Below are positions 1-5,402 of a stretch of DNA of 5,402 nt, piece by piece (position 1 is the stretch's first letter; every line of letters starts with the position of its first letter). The notes below the pieces were generated by a model, which saw only the letters and a program-made list of their open reading frames with translations, searched no databases and had not been told where the DNA came from. The translations under genes and the position numbers were made by a program. The stretch spans positions 24,387 to 29,788 of the forward strand of contig DEPD01000011.1 in NCBI GenBank assembly GCA_002358575.1, written 5' to 3'. This DNA is from Lachnospiraceae bacterium UBA3401 (GTDB taxonomy: Bacteria; Bacillota; Clostridia; Lachnospirales; Lachnospiraceae).

Positions 1-34
1 TCAAGCCATGCAAAACCACTTCGTGGTGGCTTGA
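1..34. repeat. Inverted repeat / hairpin at the left edge
   Basis: Bases 1-8 (TCAAGCCA) are a perfect reverse complement of 27-34 (TGGCTTGA). An inner stem continues the structure, with CCAC at 16-19 facing GTGG at 23-26 across a three-base loop and a 7-base bulge (9-15) on the 5' side. The structure is not followed by a T-run, so it does not look like a classical intrinsic terminator. It starts at the first base of the window, so it may be cut off. It could be part of the 3' end of an upstream transcript or of a small dispersed repeat. The pairing is seen directly; the role is unknown. Confidence 0.5.
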
Positions 35-63
35 TGCATCTCAACCACTACATTATTTTACGG

Positions 64-87
64 ACTTTGCAGTAAATGCAAAGTTTT
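64..87 (+). terminator. Possible weak terminator hairpin upstream of the operon
   Basis: ACTTTGCA (64-71) and TGCAAAGT (77-84) form a perfect 8-bp stem around the five-base loop GTAAA. The stem runs into TTTT (84-87). An outer helper stem is possible between CTCAA (40-44) and TTGAG (86-90). The stem is AT-rich and the T-run is only four bases, so termination would be weak at best. It may close the transcription unit lying left of the window, or it may be part of the same repeated structure as the hairpin at 1-34. Confidence 0.3.
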
Positions 88-104
88 GAGGCTGAATTGT
101 AACT

Positions 105-150
105 AGTGTTCATCTGGCTTCATTAGAAAATCTTGACGCAGATGGACATT
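105..150. repeat. Long imperfect hairpin in the leader region
   Basis: Bases 105-116 pair with 139-150 over 12 bp, including two G-T wobbles (106/149 and 110/145), around a 22-base loop (117-138). The core CATCTG/CAGATG is perfect. A TTGACG box that could serve as a -35 element sits across the 3' part of the loop. No known riboswitch or RNA family was recognised. If transcribed from a promoter further left, this would be a leader RNA structure; otherwise it is a DNA-level dyad around promoter elements. Confidence 0.4.
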
Positions 151-178
151 TAGACAAGTAATTGTCATGAGTTATTTT
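151..178 (+). promoter_or_regulatory. Candidate sigma-A-type promoter for the DUF4130-Hsp70-J operon
   Basis: TAGACA at 151-156 matches the -35 consensus at five of six positions. It is followed after 16 bases by TATTTT at 173-178, a four-of-six -10 match that keeps the important first, second and last bases. Transcription would start near 185 and give a leader of roughly 20 bases before the ATG at 207. Two alternatives exist: TTGACG (133-138) with AGTAAT (157-162) at an 18-base spacing, and TTGATG (31-36) with TATTTT (54-59) at a 17-base spacing. None matches strongly, and the choice among them is inference only. Confidence 0.3.
153..166. promoter_or_regulatory. Small dyad overlapping promoter boxes, possible operator
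   Basis: GACAA (153-157) and TTGTC (162-166) are perfect inverted repeats separated by GTAA. The dyad overlaps the -35 box and spacer of one candidate promoter and the -10 box of another, which is where a repressor would be expected to bind. The half-sites are only 5 bp, so chance occurrence in AT-rich DNA is quite possible. It is not a CIRCE element, the usual HrcA operator of Gram-positive Hsp70 operons, which has a 9-base half-site and a 9-base spacer. Confidence 0.25.
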
Positions 179-188
179 TGAACAGTTT

Positions 189-199
189 CTTAGAAAGGG
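189..199 (+). promoter_or_regulatory. Ribosome binding site, copy 1 of an 11-base element
   Basis: CTTAGAAAGGG here is identical to 1007-1017 in front of the Hsp70 gene. The AAAGGG part is the Shine-Dalgarno sequence, seven bases before the ATG at 207. Having the same 11 bases before two genes suggests either a preferred translation-start context in this organism or duplication of the start region. Confidence 0.6.
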
Positions 200-206
200 A
201 TTTTAC

Positions 207-983
207 ATGGAAGAATATGTATTAATCTGCGAGGGCAGTACAGAGGGAATTTTGACGGGAGTTTATGAGGCATATCTTTTTAAAAAGAAGATGAGAATAG
301 AAAGTCACAATTGTATTCATCTTGCGACAAAGGAGCCAGAGATACAGCGCCTGTTTACACATTATGAATCAATACAGACAGATGCTGAAAAAGCGGAGAA
401 AGTAAGCAATACGATTGTGAGACAGTTGGGGAATGAAACGTGGTATAGAATTGGCATGGCGATGGTGTCCTGTTATGAAGATAGGGCGGATGTGGTATAT
501 CACACGATTGTTCTTGGCTTGCAATTGCGGGATAAAAAGATTATGGACCGATTACAGGAGGACTGCGTACAGCGCACATTTCAGTGTGCACGCGCGTCTG
601 AGAATGAGTTGTGTCATCTAAAACAGTTTTTGCGTTTTTCAGAGTTGCAAAATGGTATGTTGTATGCGAAAATTAACGCAAAACATCATGTCCTTCCGCA
701 TTTAATGCCACACTTTGCTGACAGATTGCCCGCTGATAATTTTGTGATCTATGATGAAAATACGCAGACATTTGGATTACATGCAAGTTATAAGAAGTGG
801 TATTTGATGCAGGGGGCAGATTTTGACGAGGACCGGTTGGTTTACTCTGAGTTTGAGGATGAATATCAGAAGTTATTCCAGCGCTTTTGTAAAAGCGTTG
901 CAATTGAGGCGCGTGTGAATCCTGCATTGCAGAGGAGTATGCTGCCGCTGCGCTTTCGACCAAATATGACAGAGTTTCAATAA
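207..983 (+). CDS. DUF4130 / TIGR03915-family putative DNA repair protein
   Basis: A 258-residue soluble protein with no signal peptide or membrane segment. The C-terminal part carries the signature that identifies the family: FLRFSEL (141-147), HHVLPHLMPHFADRLP (160-175), the IYDE segment (181-184), WYL (198-200), and a closing NPALQ...PLRFRPNMTEF block (238-257). The family is known as a probable DNA metabolism protein that co-occurs with a radical SAM putative DNA repair protein (TIGR03916); related DUF4130 domains are fused to UdgX-type uracil-DNA glycosylases. Its biochemical activity is, to my knowledge, not established. The ATG at 207 is preceded by GAAAGGGA (193-200) at good spacing, and the N-terminal motif YVLICEGSTEGILTGVYEA fits a family start. 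The gene ends with tandem stops TAA TAG. No radical SAM gene is visible in the 206 bases upstream. The family call is confident; the function is inferred. Confidence 0.85.
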   Translation: MEEYVLICEGSTEGILTGVYEAYLFKKKMRIESHNCIHLATKEPEIQRLFTHYESIQTDAEKAEKVSNTIVRQLGNETWYRIGMAMVSCYEDRADVVYHTIVLGLQLRDKKIMDRLQEDCVQRTFQCARASENELCHLKQFLRFSELQNGMLYAKINAKHHVLPHLMPHFADRLPADNFVIYDENTQTFGLHASYKKWYLMQGADFDEDRLVYSEFEDEYQKLFQRFCKSVAIEARVNPALQRSMLPLRFRPNMTEFQ

Positions 984-989
984 TAGATG

Positions 990-1011
990 CTTAGGAATCA
1001 TAGTTCCTTAG
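990..1011 (+). promoter_or_regulatory. Intergenic hairpin abutting the Hsp70 ribosome binding site
   Basis: AGGAA (993-997) pairs with TTCCT (1004-1008) around the loop TCATAG. After one T-T mismatch, two further pairs (990-991 with 1010-1011) extend the stem to the edge of the AAAGGGG Shine-Dalgarno sequence. No T-run follows, so this is not a terminator and read-through into the Hsp70 gene is expected. The stem could modulate initiation or mark an RNA processing site that sets different levels for the first and second genes. The stem is short and the role is speculative. Confidence 0.3.
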
Positions 1012-1018
1012 AAAGGGG
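1007..1018 (+). promoter_or_regulatory. Ribosome binding site that fixes the Hsp70 start at 1023
   Basis: AAAGGGG at 1012-1018 lies four bases before the ATG at 1023. The in-frame ATG at 987 has no Shine-Dalgarno sequence in front of it, only the coding end and stops of the previous gene, and it would add twelve residues absent from Hsp70 proteins. The 1023 start puts the family hallmark GIDLGTTNS at residues 5-13, as expected. Confidence 0.8.
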
Positions 1019-1022
1019 AAAA

Positions 1023-2714
1023 ATGGCAATTATCGGAATTGATTTGGGTACGACAAATAGTCTGGTATCTTATTGGAAAGAGGGAACAGTAAAATTGATT
1101 CCTAATTCTATGGGCAGTGTGTTGACGCCAAGTGTAGTCAGTGTAATGCAGGAGGAGATTCTTGTAGGGCAATCGGCAAAAGAGCGAGGACTAACGCATG
1201 ACAGTGAGACGGCGGCTTCTTTTAAGCGTTTTATGGGGACAAAAAAGAAATATCAGTTGGGAAGCCGAATATTCACTCCTGCAGAACTTTCAGCACTTGT
1301 CTTGAAGAAATTAAAACAGGATGCGGAAGCGTATCTTAATGAGCCAGTAGAGGAAGCAATCATCACAGTTCCAGCGTATTTTAATGACAGGCAGAGGACA
1401 GATACCAAACTTGCAGCAAAGATGGTAGGGCTTAAAGTAGAACGGTTGATAAATGAACCGTCGGCGGCAGCGCTTGCCTATCAGACCGCGCAGAATCAGG
1501 AGGATGCTGTACTCCTAGTATTGGATTTTGGAGGAGGGACTCTTGATATTTCTGTTGTGGAATGTTTTGAAAATGTGATTGAAATTGAGGCGGTAAGCGG
1601 TGATAATCATTTGGGGGGCGATGATATTGACCAGCTTCTCTACAGAGATTTTATGGAAAAACACCCAGAACTTTCCATGCTGGATGAAGAGGGTATTGTT
1701 GGGTTGCGAACTGCTTTGACAGAGGCGAAATGTGCACTTGGCAAACAAGACAAACTTATGTTTTCTTATACTTATGGGACAAGTGCGGTTGAGGATTATA
1801 TAACGCAGGAACAGTTGTTGGAGTTGGGATTGCCCATATTGGAGCGCATTCGACATCTGTGTGCGCAGGCGATGCGGGACGGAAAATGCAATGTGGATGA
1901 GATTGATGATGTGATTATGGTGGGTGGTTCCGCACAGCTTTATTTTGTACAGCGATTTATGGAAGAATTGTTTGGCAGACCACCAGTAATAATGGAGGAG
2001 ACAGATAAAATTGTGGCAAGAGGCGCTGGCATTTATGCAGGGATACGAATGCGTGCCGCGGATATTAAAGACTGCATGATGACAGATGTCTGTCCATTTA
2101 CACTTGGAACAAATGTTGTATGGGACAGAGAAGATGACAGACCACATATCTGCCCCGTTCTGGAACGCAATTGTCCGTTGCCTTTTTCAAAGACAATCCA
2201 GTTGTATACTACAGGAGATTATCAGGAATTGATGCGCGTCGGTATTTATCAGGGGGAAGCGTACTATGCGGATGAGAATGTGTGTCTTGGAGAGCTGTTA
2301 ATTGGGGTTCGGCGGCGTCCGGCAGGGGAGGAAGGAATTCGCGTAACGTTTTCTTATGATATTAATGGTGTGCTGCAAGTCGAGGCGGAGAACGCGATGC
2401 ATCAGGTAGCTAGAAAGTTGATTGTCAATGATGCGTTGAGCGAGAAGGAAATAGAGGAAAGTCTAATAAGATTAGAACAGTTGAAGATGCCAGATAAAGA
2501 GGCAGAGGAATATGAGCTGATTCACGCCAAGTTAGAATGGTTGTATCGACAGCAGACAGGGGCGGTAAGAAATCAGACCGCGAGAATGTTGTATAATTTG
2601 GAGACGGCAAGGGAAGAGGGAAAATGTCATTTATATTTGAAAGTTAAAGAGGAAGCGAAACAGTGGTTGGTGCAGGCGTCCATGTATCTTGACGCATTTG
2701 AACCAGAAAGCTAG
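1023..2714 (+). CDS. Hsp70-family chaperone, HscC-like
   Basis: A 563-residue cytosolic ATP-dependent chaperone. The ATPase domain (about 1-345) is intact: phosphate loop GIDLGTTNS (5-13), K68 in the position of DnaK K70, ITVPAYFNDRQR (114-125), INEPSAAALAY (143-153), second phosphate loop LDFGGGTLDIS (167-177) with D168 and T173, HLGGDD (197-202), and adenosine motif VGGSAQ (300-305). The interdomain linker reads MMTDVCPFTLG (352-362) where DnaK has LLLDVTPLSLG. The substrate-binding beta domain spans about 358-460 and a short helical lid about 470-560. The lid lacks the long disordered tail of DnaK, which is about 75 residues longer overall. Size, linker and a J-protein neighbour resemble E. 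coli HscC rather than the housekeeping DnaK, and no grpE or dnaJ is next door. It likely cycles ATP to bind and release specific clients under control of the downstream J protein. The HscC-like subtype is inferred from memory; the Hsp70 family is certain. Confidence 0.93.
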   Translation: MAIIGIDLGTTNSLVSYWKEGTVKLIPNSMGSVLTPSVVSVMQEEILVGQSAKERGLTHDSETAASFKRFMGTKKKYQLGSRIFTPAELSALVLKKLKQDAEAYLNEPVEEAIITVPAYFNDRQRTDTKLAAKMVGLKVERLINEPSAAALAYQTAQNQEDAVLLVLDFGGGTLDISVVECFENVIEIEAVSGDNHLGGDDIDQLLYRDFMEKHPELSMLDEEGIVGLRTALTEAKCALGKQDKLMFSYTYGTSAVEDYITQEQLLELGLPILERIRHLCAQAMRDGKCNVDEIDDVIMVGGSAQLYFVQRFMEELFGRPPVIMEETDKIVARGAGIYAGIRMRAADIKDCMMTDVCPFTLGTNVVWDREDDRPHICPVLERNCPLPFSKTIQLYTTGDYQELMRVGIYQGEAYYADENVCLGELLIGVRRRPAGEEGIRVTFSYDINGVLQVEAENAMHQVARKLIVNDALSEKEIEESLIRLEQLKMPDKEAEEYELIHAKLEWLYRQQTGAVRNQTARMLYNLETAREEGKCHLYLKVKEEAKQWLVQASMYLDAFEPES

Positions 2715-2718
2715 GGGG
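2713..2718 (+). promoter_or_regulatory. Ribosome binding site overlapping the Hsp70 stop codon
   Basis: AGGGGG at 2713-2718 shares two bases with the TAG stop (2712-2714) of the Hsp70 gene and sits six bases before the ATG at 2725. This decides the start: the earlier in-frame ATG at 2689 lies inside the Hsp70 gene, has no comparable Shine-Dalgarno sequence, and would put twelve extra residues ahead of the J domain. Ribosomes ending on Hsp70 can reinitiate here, so the two proteins are probably translationally coupled. Confidence 0.8.
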
Positions 2719-2724
2719 AATGCA

Positions 2725-5370
2725 ATGAATACGATTTGGGAAATTCTTGGAATTGAACCTACATTGGACAAAAAAGAGATTCGCAAAGCCTATGCTGCTT
2801 TAAGTCGTACCTATCATATGGAAGAATTTCCAGAGGAATTTGCCAGAATCCAACAGGCGTATCATGCAGCATTGGAGTATGCGCAGTATCAGAGGGGGAA
2901 GACGGCACAATTTATGCATGTTGTCCCGTCTGACAGTATAGAGAACGGCGGAAATCATACACCAAACTCTATTTTATTGCGTTTGGAACAGTTTCGTCAG
3001 AATCAAAAAGTTACATCTGTTGCATATAACAGCGAGGAAGTGATTGTTCAAATTATACAATTGTTGACAGGATGCAATCAATTGACAGATTTAGAGAAAA
3101 AAGAGTCTGACAGACTACTCGTATGGCAGAACTTTATATTATCTGATGCATTTCTCACAGTTTATGACAAGGAAGGGTTTGTGGAAAAGCTTGTACAGGA
3201 GCTTTCGGCTTGCAGAGAGATTTCTTTATCGGAATTGGAACCGGAATTTTTGAGTGAATTGTCATTGGTTTATGGTATCATTCATTTTGATGATATAGGA
3301 AGATACGACCGTGGGAACAAGGTTGTTTTGGGAGACTTGCTGTTGGAGCAGAAAAGCGCCGACTGGATGGAAGCTAGATCGACCGCGCAGCGAGTTAGCT
3401 TAAGTTATTCTTTCTATTCGTTTCGCAAGTTGTGTCAGAGTGCGTATAAAGGAGAGCTTAAGGATTACCAGTTAGATAAATGGGGAAATCTGTGTTTTCA
3501 TGCAGAGGATAACTACATTTCAAAAGTGACAGCAGAGGAAGCTCCAAAGTGGCAGTTGCGAATTGAAGCTGTGATAGAGCCGTTTGCGCCTGCTTGTGTG
3601 GCAATGCACCGTTATCTGGTTGGGCACTATGGGATTTCAGAGCAAGTTTGTCATTGTATGCGCACAAATTTTGAAATTGATGGGAGGATGGGAGAATATT
3701 CACTTTGTTCTTATCAGGAAGCGTATGAGCAAATGTGTCAAAAATATCCGCATATGAATCAGTCCGAGGCTGCCAAATTGACAGAGTGGAAACTTGCATT
3801 GCTGTCAAATTCGCCTGTATTTACGAAGAGAGCACTGGATTTTGAGACAATAGAGTGGTTAATGCTGGTCTGGAAAGTGCGACAGTGTTCTGCAGAATTG
3901 ACACAAGAGGTCTATGACGCATATAAGGATGAGGGGGCGATTGCCCTTCCGTTGTTAGAGATACTGATTGGACGCTTGGTAGAATGCAAAAATGAACGTG
4001 CATACGAATATAAAACGGAAATAGAACGAGTGTCATTACAAAATTGTTGTTTTTGGTATTATTTTCTAGGAACAGTATATCCGTATACAAATGATGGGCA
4101 AAAATGGAGTGAATCGGATTATCATTTTGCATTGTCACAATATATGAAACAAGTATACCCCGTTTCAAAATATTTTATCAGTCTATTTTTTTCAAAGGAA
4201 ACACAGTCGCCAAAAGATAGTATGCATTATGTTTTGCAGGCAGGAAAGCAGGAAAAGACAGTATTTTTAGGAGAGAAAGAGATACGGATGGTGTTTACTT
4301 TCCATCATGTAGAATATTTTATACAGGGAATGCCTGTTTTTTATCAGATACTTTCTTTTGCGGAGTTGGCGGCACTGCCAGAATCTGAGGAAGGAAATGT
4401 GACATTTTTCCTACTGCTGCCCATTACAAAGATACAGTCAGAGGAACAATGTAGAACTGAGGTGCTGCAACGATTCAAATATTTGCCATTTTATAAGCCT
4501 ACTTGGAATTTTCTTGTGGATTGCATTATGCGAAATACTGACTGGGAAGTTGCGCCAGAGCACCCACAAAAACAGTTGGAGGAGGTATATTTTAGTGAGG
4601 ATTCGTTACACTGTTTTCGTGGCAGGTTGACAGGACGAAAGTTTACAGTAGAATACAAAACACCAAAAGGTTGGTATGCAATGAAGCTGTTGCATGGAGA
4701 GTCGAAGAACACGCGAGCGGTCGAGGATAAAACCGAGCGTCTTTGTCTAATGCATAAGATTGTTGATGGATTTTTGCCGCCGGAGCCAAAGTTGATCAAA
4801 GAGATTTCTGTCAGAGGGAAAACTCTGCGACAAAAGGCAGATGCAGTGTATCACATGATATTGGAAAGCAGACGAATATTAGGAATTGAGTTTTCTGTAG
4901 TCTTGTGGTTTCGGGAAGGCGAGGCTGCCATTCCACGGTTATGTTATCTATTTATGGAAGACTATTGGGATGCGGCAAATACTTTGCTTGAAATTACAGG
5001 GGAGCGAAAAAATATATATTTAAATCGTGAGGAACGTCTAAAACGTATTATAGGGGAACCAGCAAAAATTGTGGGTTATTTTAGTGTGGAGGATATGTTG
5101 CCGTTTCCTGTTGGTATTGGTAAAAGCGGAAGATTTTATAGTTATTTTAATCATAAGTTGATTGTGGCGGAGTGTTATCCAGAACTGATAGCGCAATGTG
5201 TTAATTTAGAGTATCTATATAAGATTGAGATTGATGATGGGCTGCGTAGTGTAGATGTATTTACACGAAAACTAGAAAATTGGTATATGTCTCGATACCT
5301 TCAAGAAACAAAAGAGGTTGTGAGTAATTATCCCTTTGAAGTATTTAGAGAATTGTTTAAGGAGTTATAA
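2725..5370 (+). CDS. Large J-domain protein with a non-canonical HPD motif, Hsp70 partner
   Basis: An 881-residue protein. Residues 1-53 are a J domain: helix I IWEILGIEP (4-12), helix II KKEIRKAYAALSRTYH (16-31), and a short helix III around EEFARIQQAYHAALEYA (37-53). The HPD tripeptide that normally triggers Hsp70 ATP hydrolysis is replaced by H31-M32-E33, followed by EFPEEF. Variant loops of the HPEEHPEEF type occur in clostridial J proteins of this kind, so the domain may be specialised rather than dead. Residues from about 75 onward match no domain I can name. They are rich in aromatic residues and Glu/Lys, look mixed alpha and alpha/beta, and show no signal peptide, clear membrane helix, zinc-finger cysteine array or G/F region, which makes this a class C (type III) J protein. 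Co-translation with the Hsp70 gene ten bases upstream indicates a dedicated chaperone pair, with the long tail perhaps binding clients. Function beyond that is unknown. Confidence 0.85.
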   Translation: MNTIWEILGIEPTLDKKEIRKAYAALSRTYHMEEFPEEFARIQQAYHAALEYAQYQRGKTAQFMHVVPSDSIENGGNHTPNSILLRLEQFRQNQKVTSVAYNSEEVIVQIIQLLTGCNQLTDLEKKESDRLLVWQNFILSDAFLTVYDKEGFVEKLVQELSACREISLSELEPEFLSELSLVYGIIHFDDIGRYDRGNKVVLGDLLLEQKSADWMEARSTAQRVSLSYSFYSFRKLCQSAYKGELKDYQLDKWGNLCFHAEDNYISKVTAEEAPKWQLRIEAVIEPFAPACVAMHRYLVGHYGISEQVCHCMRTNFEIDGRMGEYSLCSYQEAYEQMCQKYPHMNQSEAAKLTEWKLALLSNSPVFTKRALDFETIEWLMLVWKVRQCSAELTQEVYDAYKDEGAIALPLLEILIGRLVECKNERAYEYKTEIERVSLQNCCFWYYFLGTVYPYTNDGQKWSESDYHFALSQYMKQVYPVSKYFISLFFSKETQSPKDSMHYVLQAGKQEKTVFLGEKEIRMVFTFHHVEYFIQGMPVFYQILSFAELAALPESEEGNVTFFLLLPITKIQSEEQCRTEVLQRFKYLPFYKPTWNFLVDCIMRNTDWEVAPEHPQKQLEEVYFSEDSLHCFRGRLTGRKFTVEYKTPKGWYAMKLLHGESKNTRAVEDKTERLCLMHKIVDGFLPPEPKLIKEISVRGKTLRQKADAVYHMILESRRILGIEFSVVLWFREGEAAIPRLCYLFMEDYWDAANTLLEITGERKNIYLNREERLKRIIGEPAKIVGYFSVEDMLPFPVGIGKSGRFYSYFNHKLIVAECYPELIAQCVNLEYLYKIEIDDGLRSVDVFTRKLENWYMSRYLQETKEVVSNYPFEVFRELFKEL

Positions 5371-5374
5371 AGAT

Positions 5375-5402
5375 ATGTTATTTTTCACACCCGCACCATG
5401 CA
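5375..5402 (+). CDS. Possible start of a fourth operon gene, truncated by the window
   Basis: AAGGAG at 5359-5364, within the last codons of the J-protein gene, is a strong Shine-Dalgarno sequence. An ATG follows at 5375, ten bases after it and four bases after the TAA stop. The frame is open to the window edge and reads MLFFTPAPC. Nine codons are too few to recognise a family. The strong ribosome binding site, the tight spacing and the lack of a terminator after 5370 argue that the operon continues. Confidence 0.45.

Noticed and set aside
3..90. Open frames running in from the left edge (to TAA at 73-75 and TGA at 88-90), possible tail of an upstream gene
   Set aside because: Each is under 30 codons, neither resembles a known C-terminus, and the stretch is occupied by strong inverted repeats, which favours non-coding DNA. 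A truncated upstream gene end cannot be fully excluded.
1..90. CRISPR-like repeat from the recurring AACCACT and hairpins
   Set aside because: Only two short imperfect copies are present, with no regular spacing and no cas genes, so this is not an array.
153..166. CIRCE / HrcA heat-shock operator in front of the Hsp70 operon
   Set aside because: The dyad has 5-base half-sites and a 4-base spacer and does not match the long CIRCE inverted repeat. Heat-shock control by HrcA is therefore not supported by the sequence.
987..1022. Upstream ATG as the Hsp70 start
   Set aside because: It lacks a ribosome binding site, falls within an intergenic hairpin, and adds residues before the invariant Hsp70 N-terminus. 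The ATG at 1023 has AAAGGGG four bases ahead.
1515..2147. 210-codon open frame on the minus strand inside the Hsp70 gene
   Set aside because: It lies entirely opposite a highly conserved Hsp70 coding region, its translation is rich in Cys/His/Ile/Asn without recognisable motifs, and it is explained as an antisense shadow. The other minus-strand frames opposite the three genes are rejected for the same reason.
5113..5130. GIGKSG at residues 797-802 of the J protein as a Walker A P-loop
   Set aside because: The first glycine of GxxxxGK[ST] would fall on a phenylalanine (residue 794), the motif is only about 80 residues from the C-terminus, and no Walker B partner follows, so an NTPase call is not supported.

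Overview
The window holds a compact block of three complete genes on the plus strand, plus what looks like the first codons of a fourth. The AT-leaning composition, strong purine-rich Shine-Dalgarno sequences and gene families point to a Gram-positive anaerobe of the Clostridia, most likely Lachnospiraceae. That placement is an inference from style and gene content, not a database match.

Layout. Bases 1-206 carry no convincing gene. They hold a series of inverted repeats and weak promoter-like boxes. Bases 207-983 encode a 258-residue protein that I recognise as the DUF4130 / TIGR03915 type (putative DNA repair or DNA metabolism), which normally works beside a radical SAM protein. After a 39-base gap with a small hairpin, 1023-2714 encodes a compact 563-residue Hsp70 of HscC-like character with an intact ATPase domain. 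Ten bases later, 2725-5370 encodes an 881-residue protein with an N-terminal J domain and a long unrecognised remainder. The J domain lacks the canonical HPD tripeptide and has His-Met-Glu instead. A Shine-Dalgarno sequence lies inside the last codons of this gene, followed by an ATG at 5375 whose frame stays open to the window edge.

How the genes may work together. The Hsp70 and the J-domain protein are almost certainly co-translated and form a dedicated chaperone/co-chaperone pair, comparable in arrangement to E. coli hscC with its J-like partners djlB and djlC. The long tail of the J protein is the natural place for client recognition or for a specialised function. The DUF4130 gene is in the same orientation and shares an identical 11-base translation-start element with the Hsp70 gene, but a functional link is not demonstrated. 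Most notable are the degenerate J domain paired with a compact Hsp70, the roughly 800 residues of unknown sequence attached to it, and the absence of the radical SAM partner immediately upstream of the DUF4130 gene.
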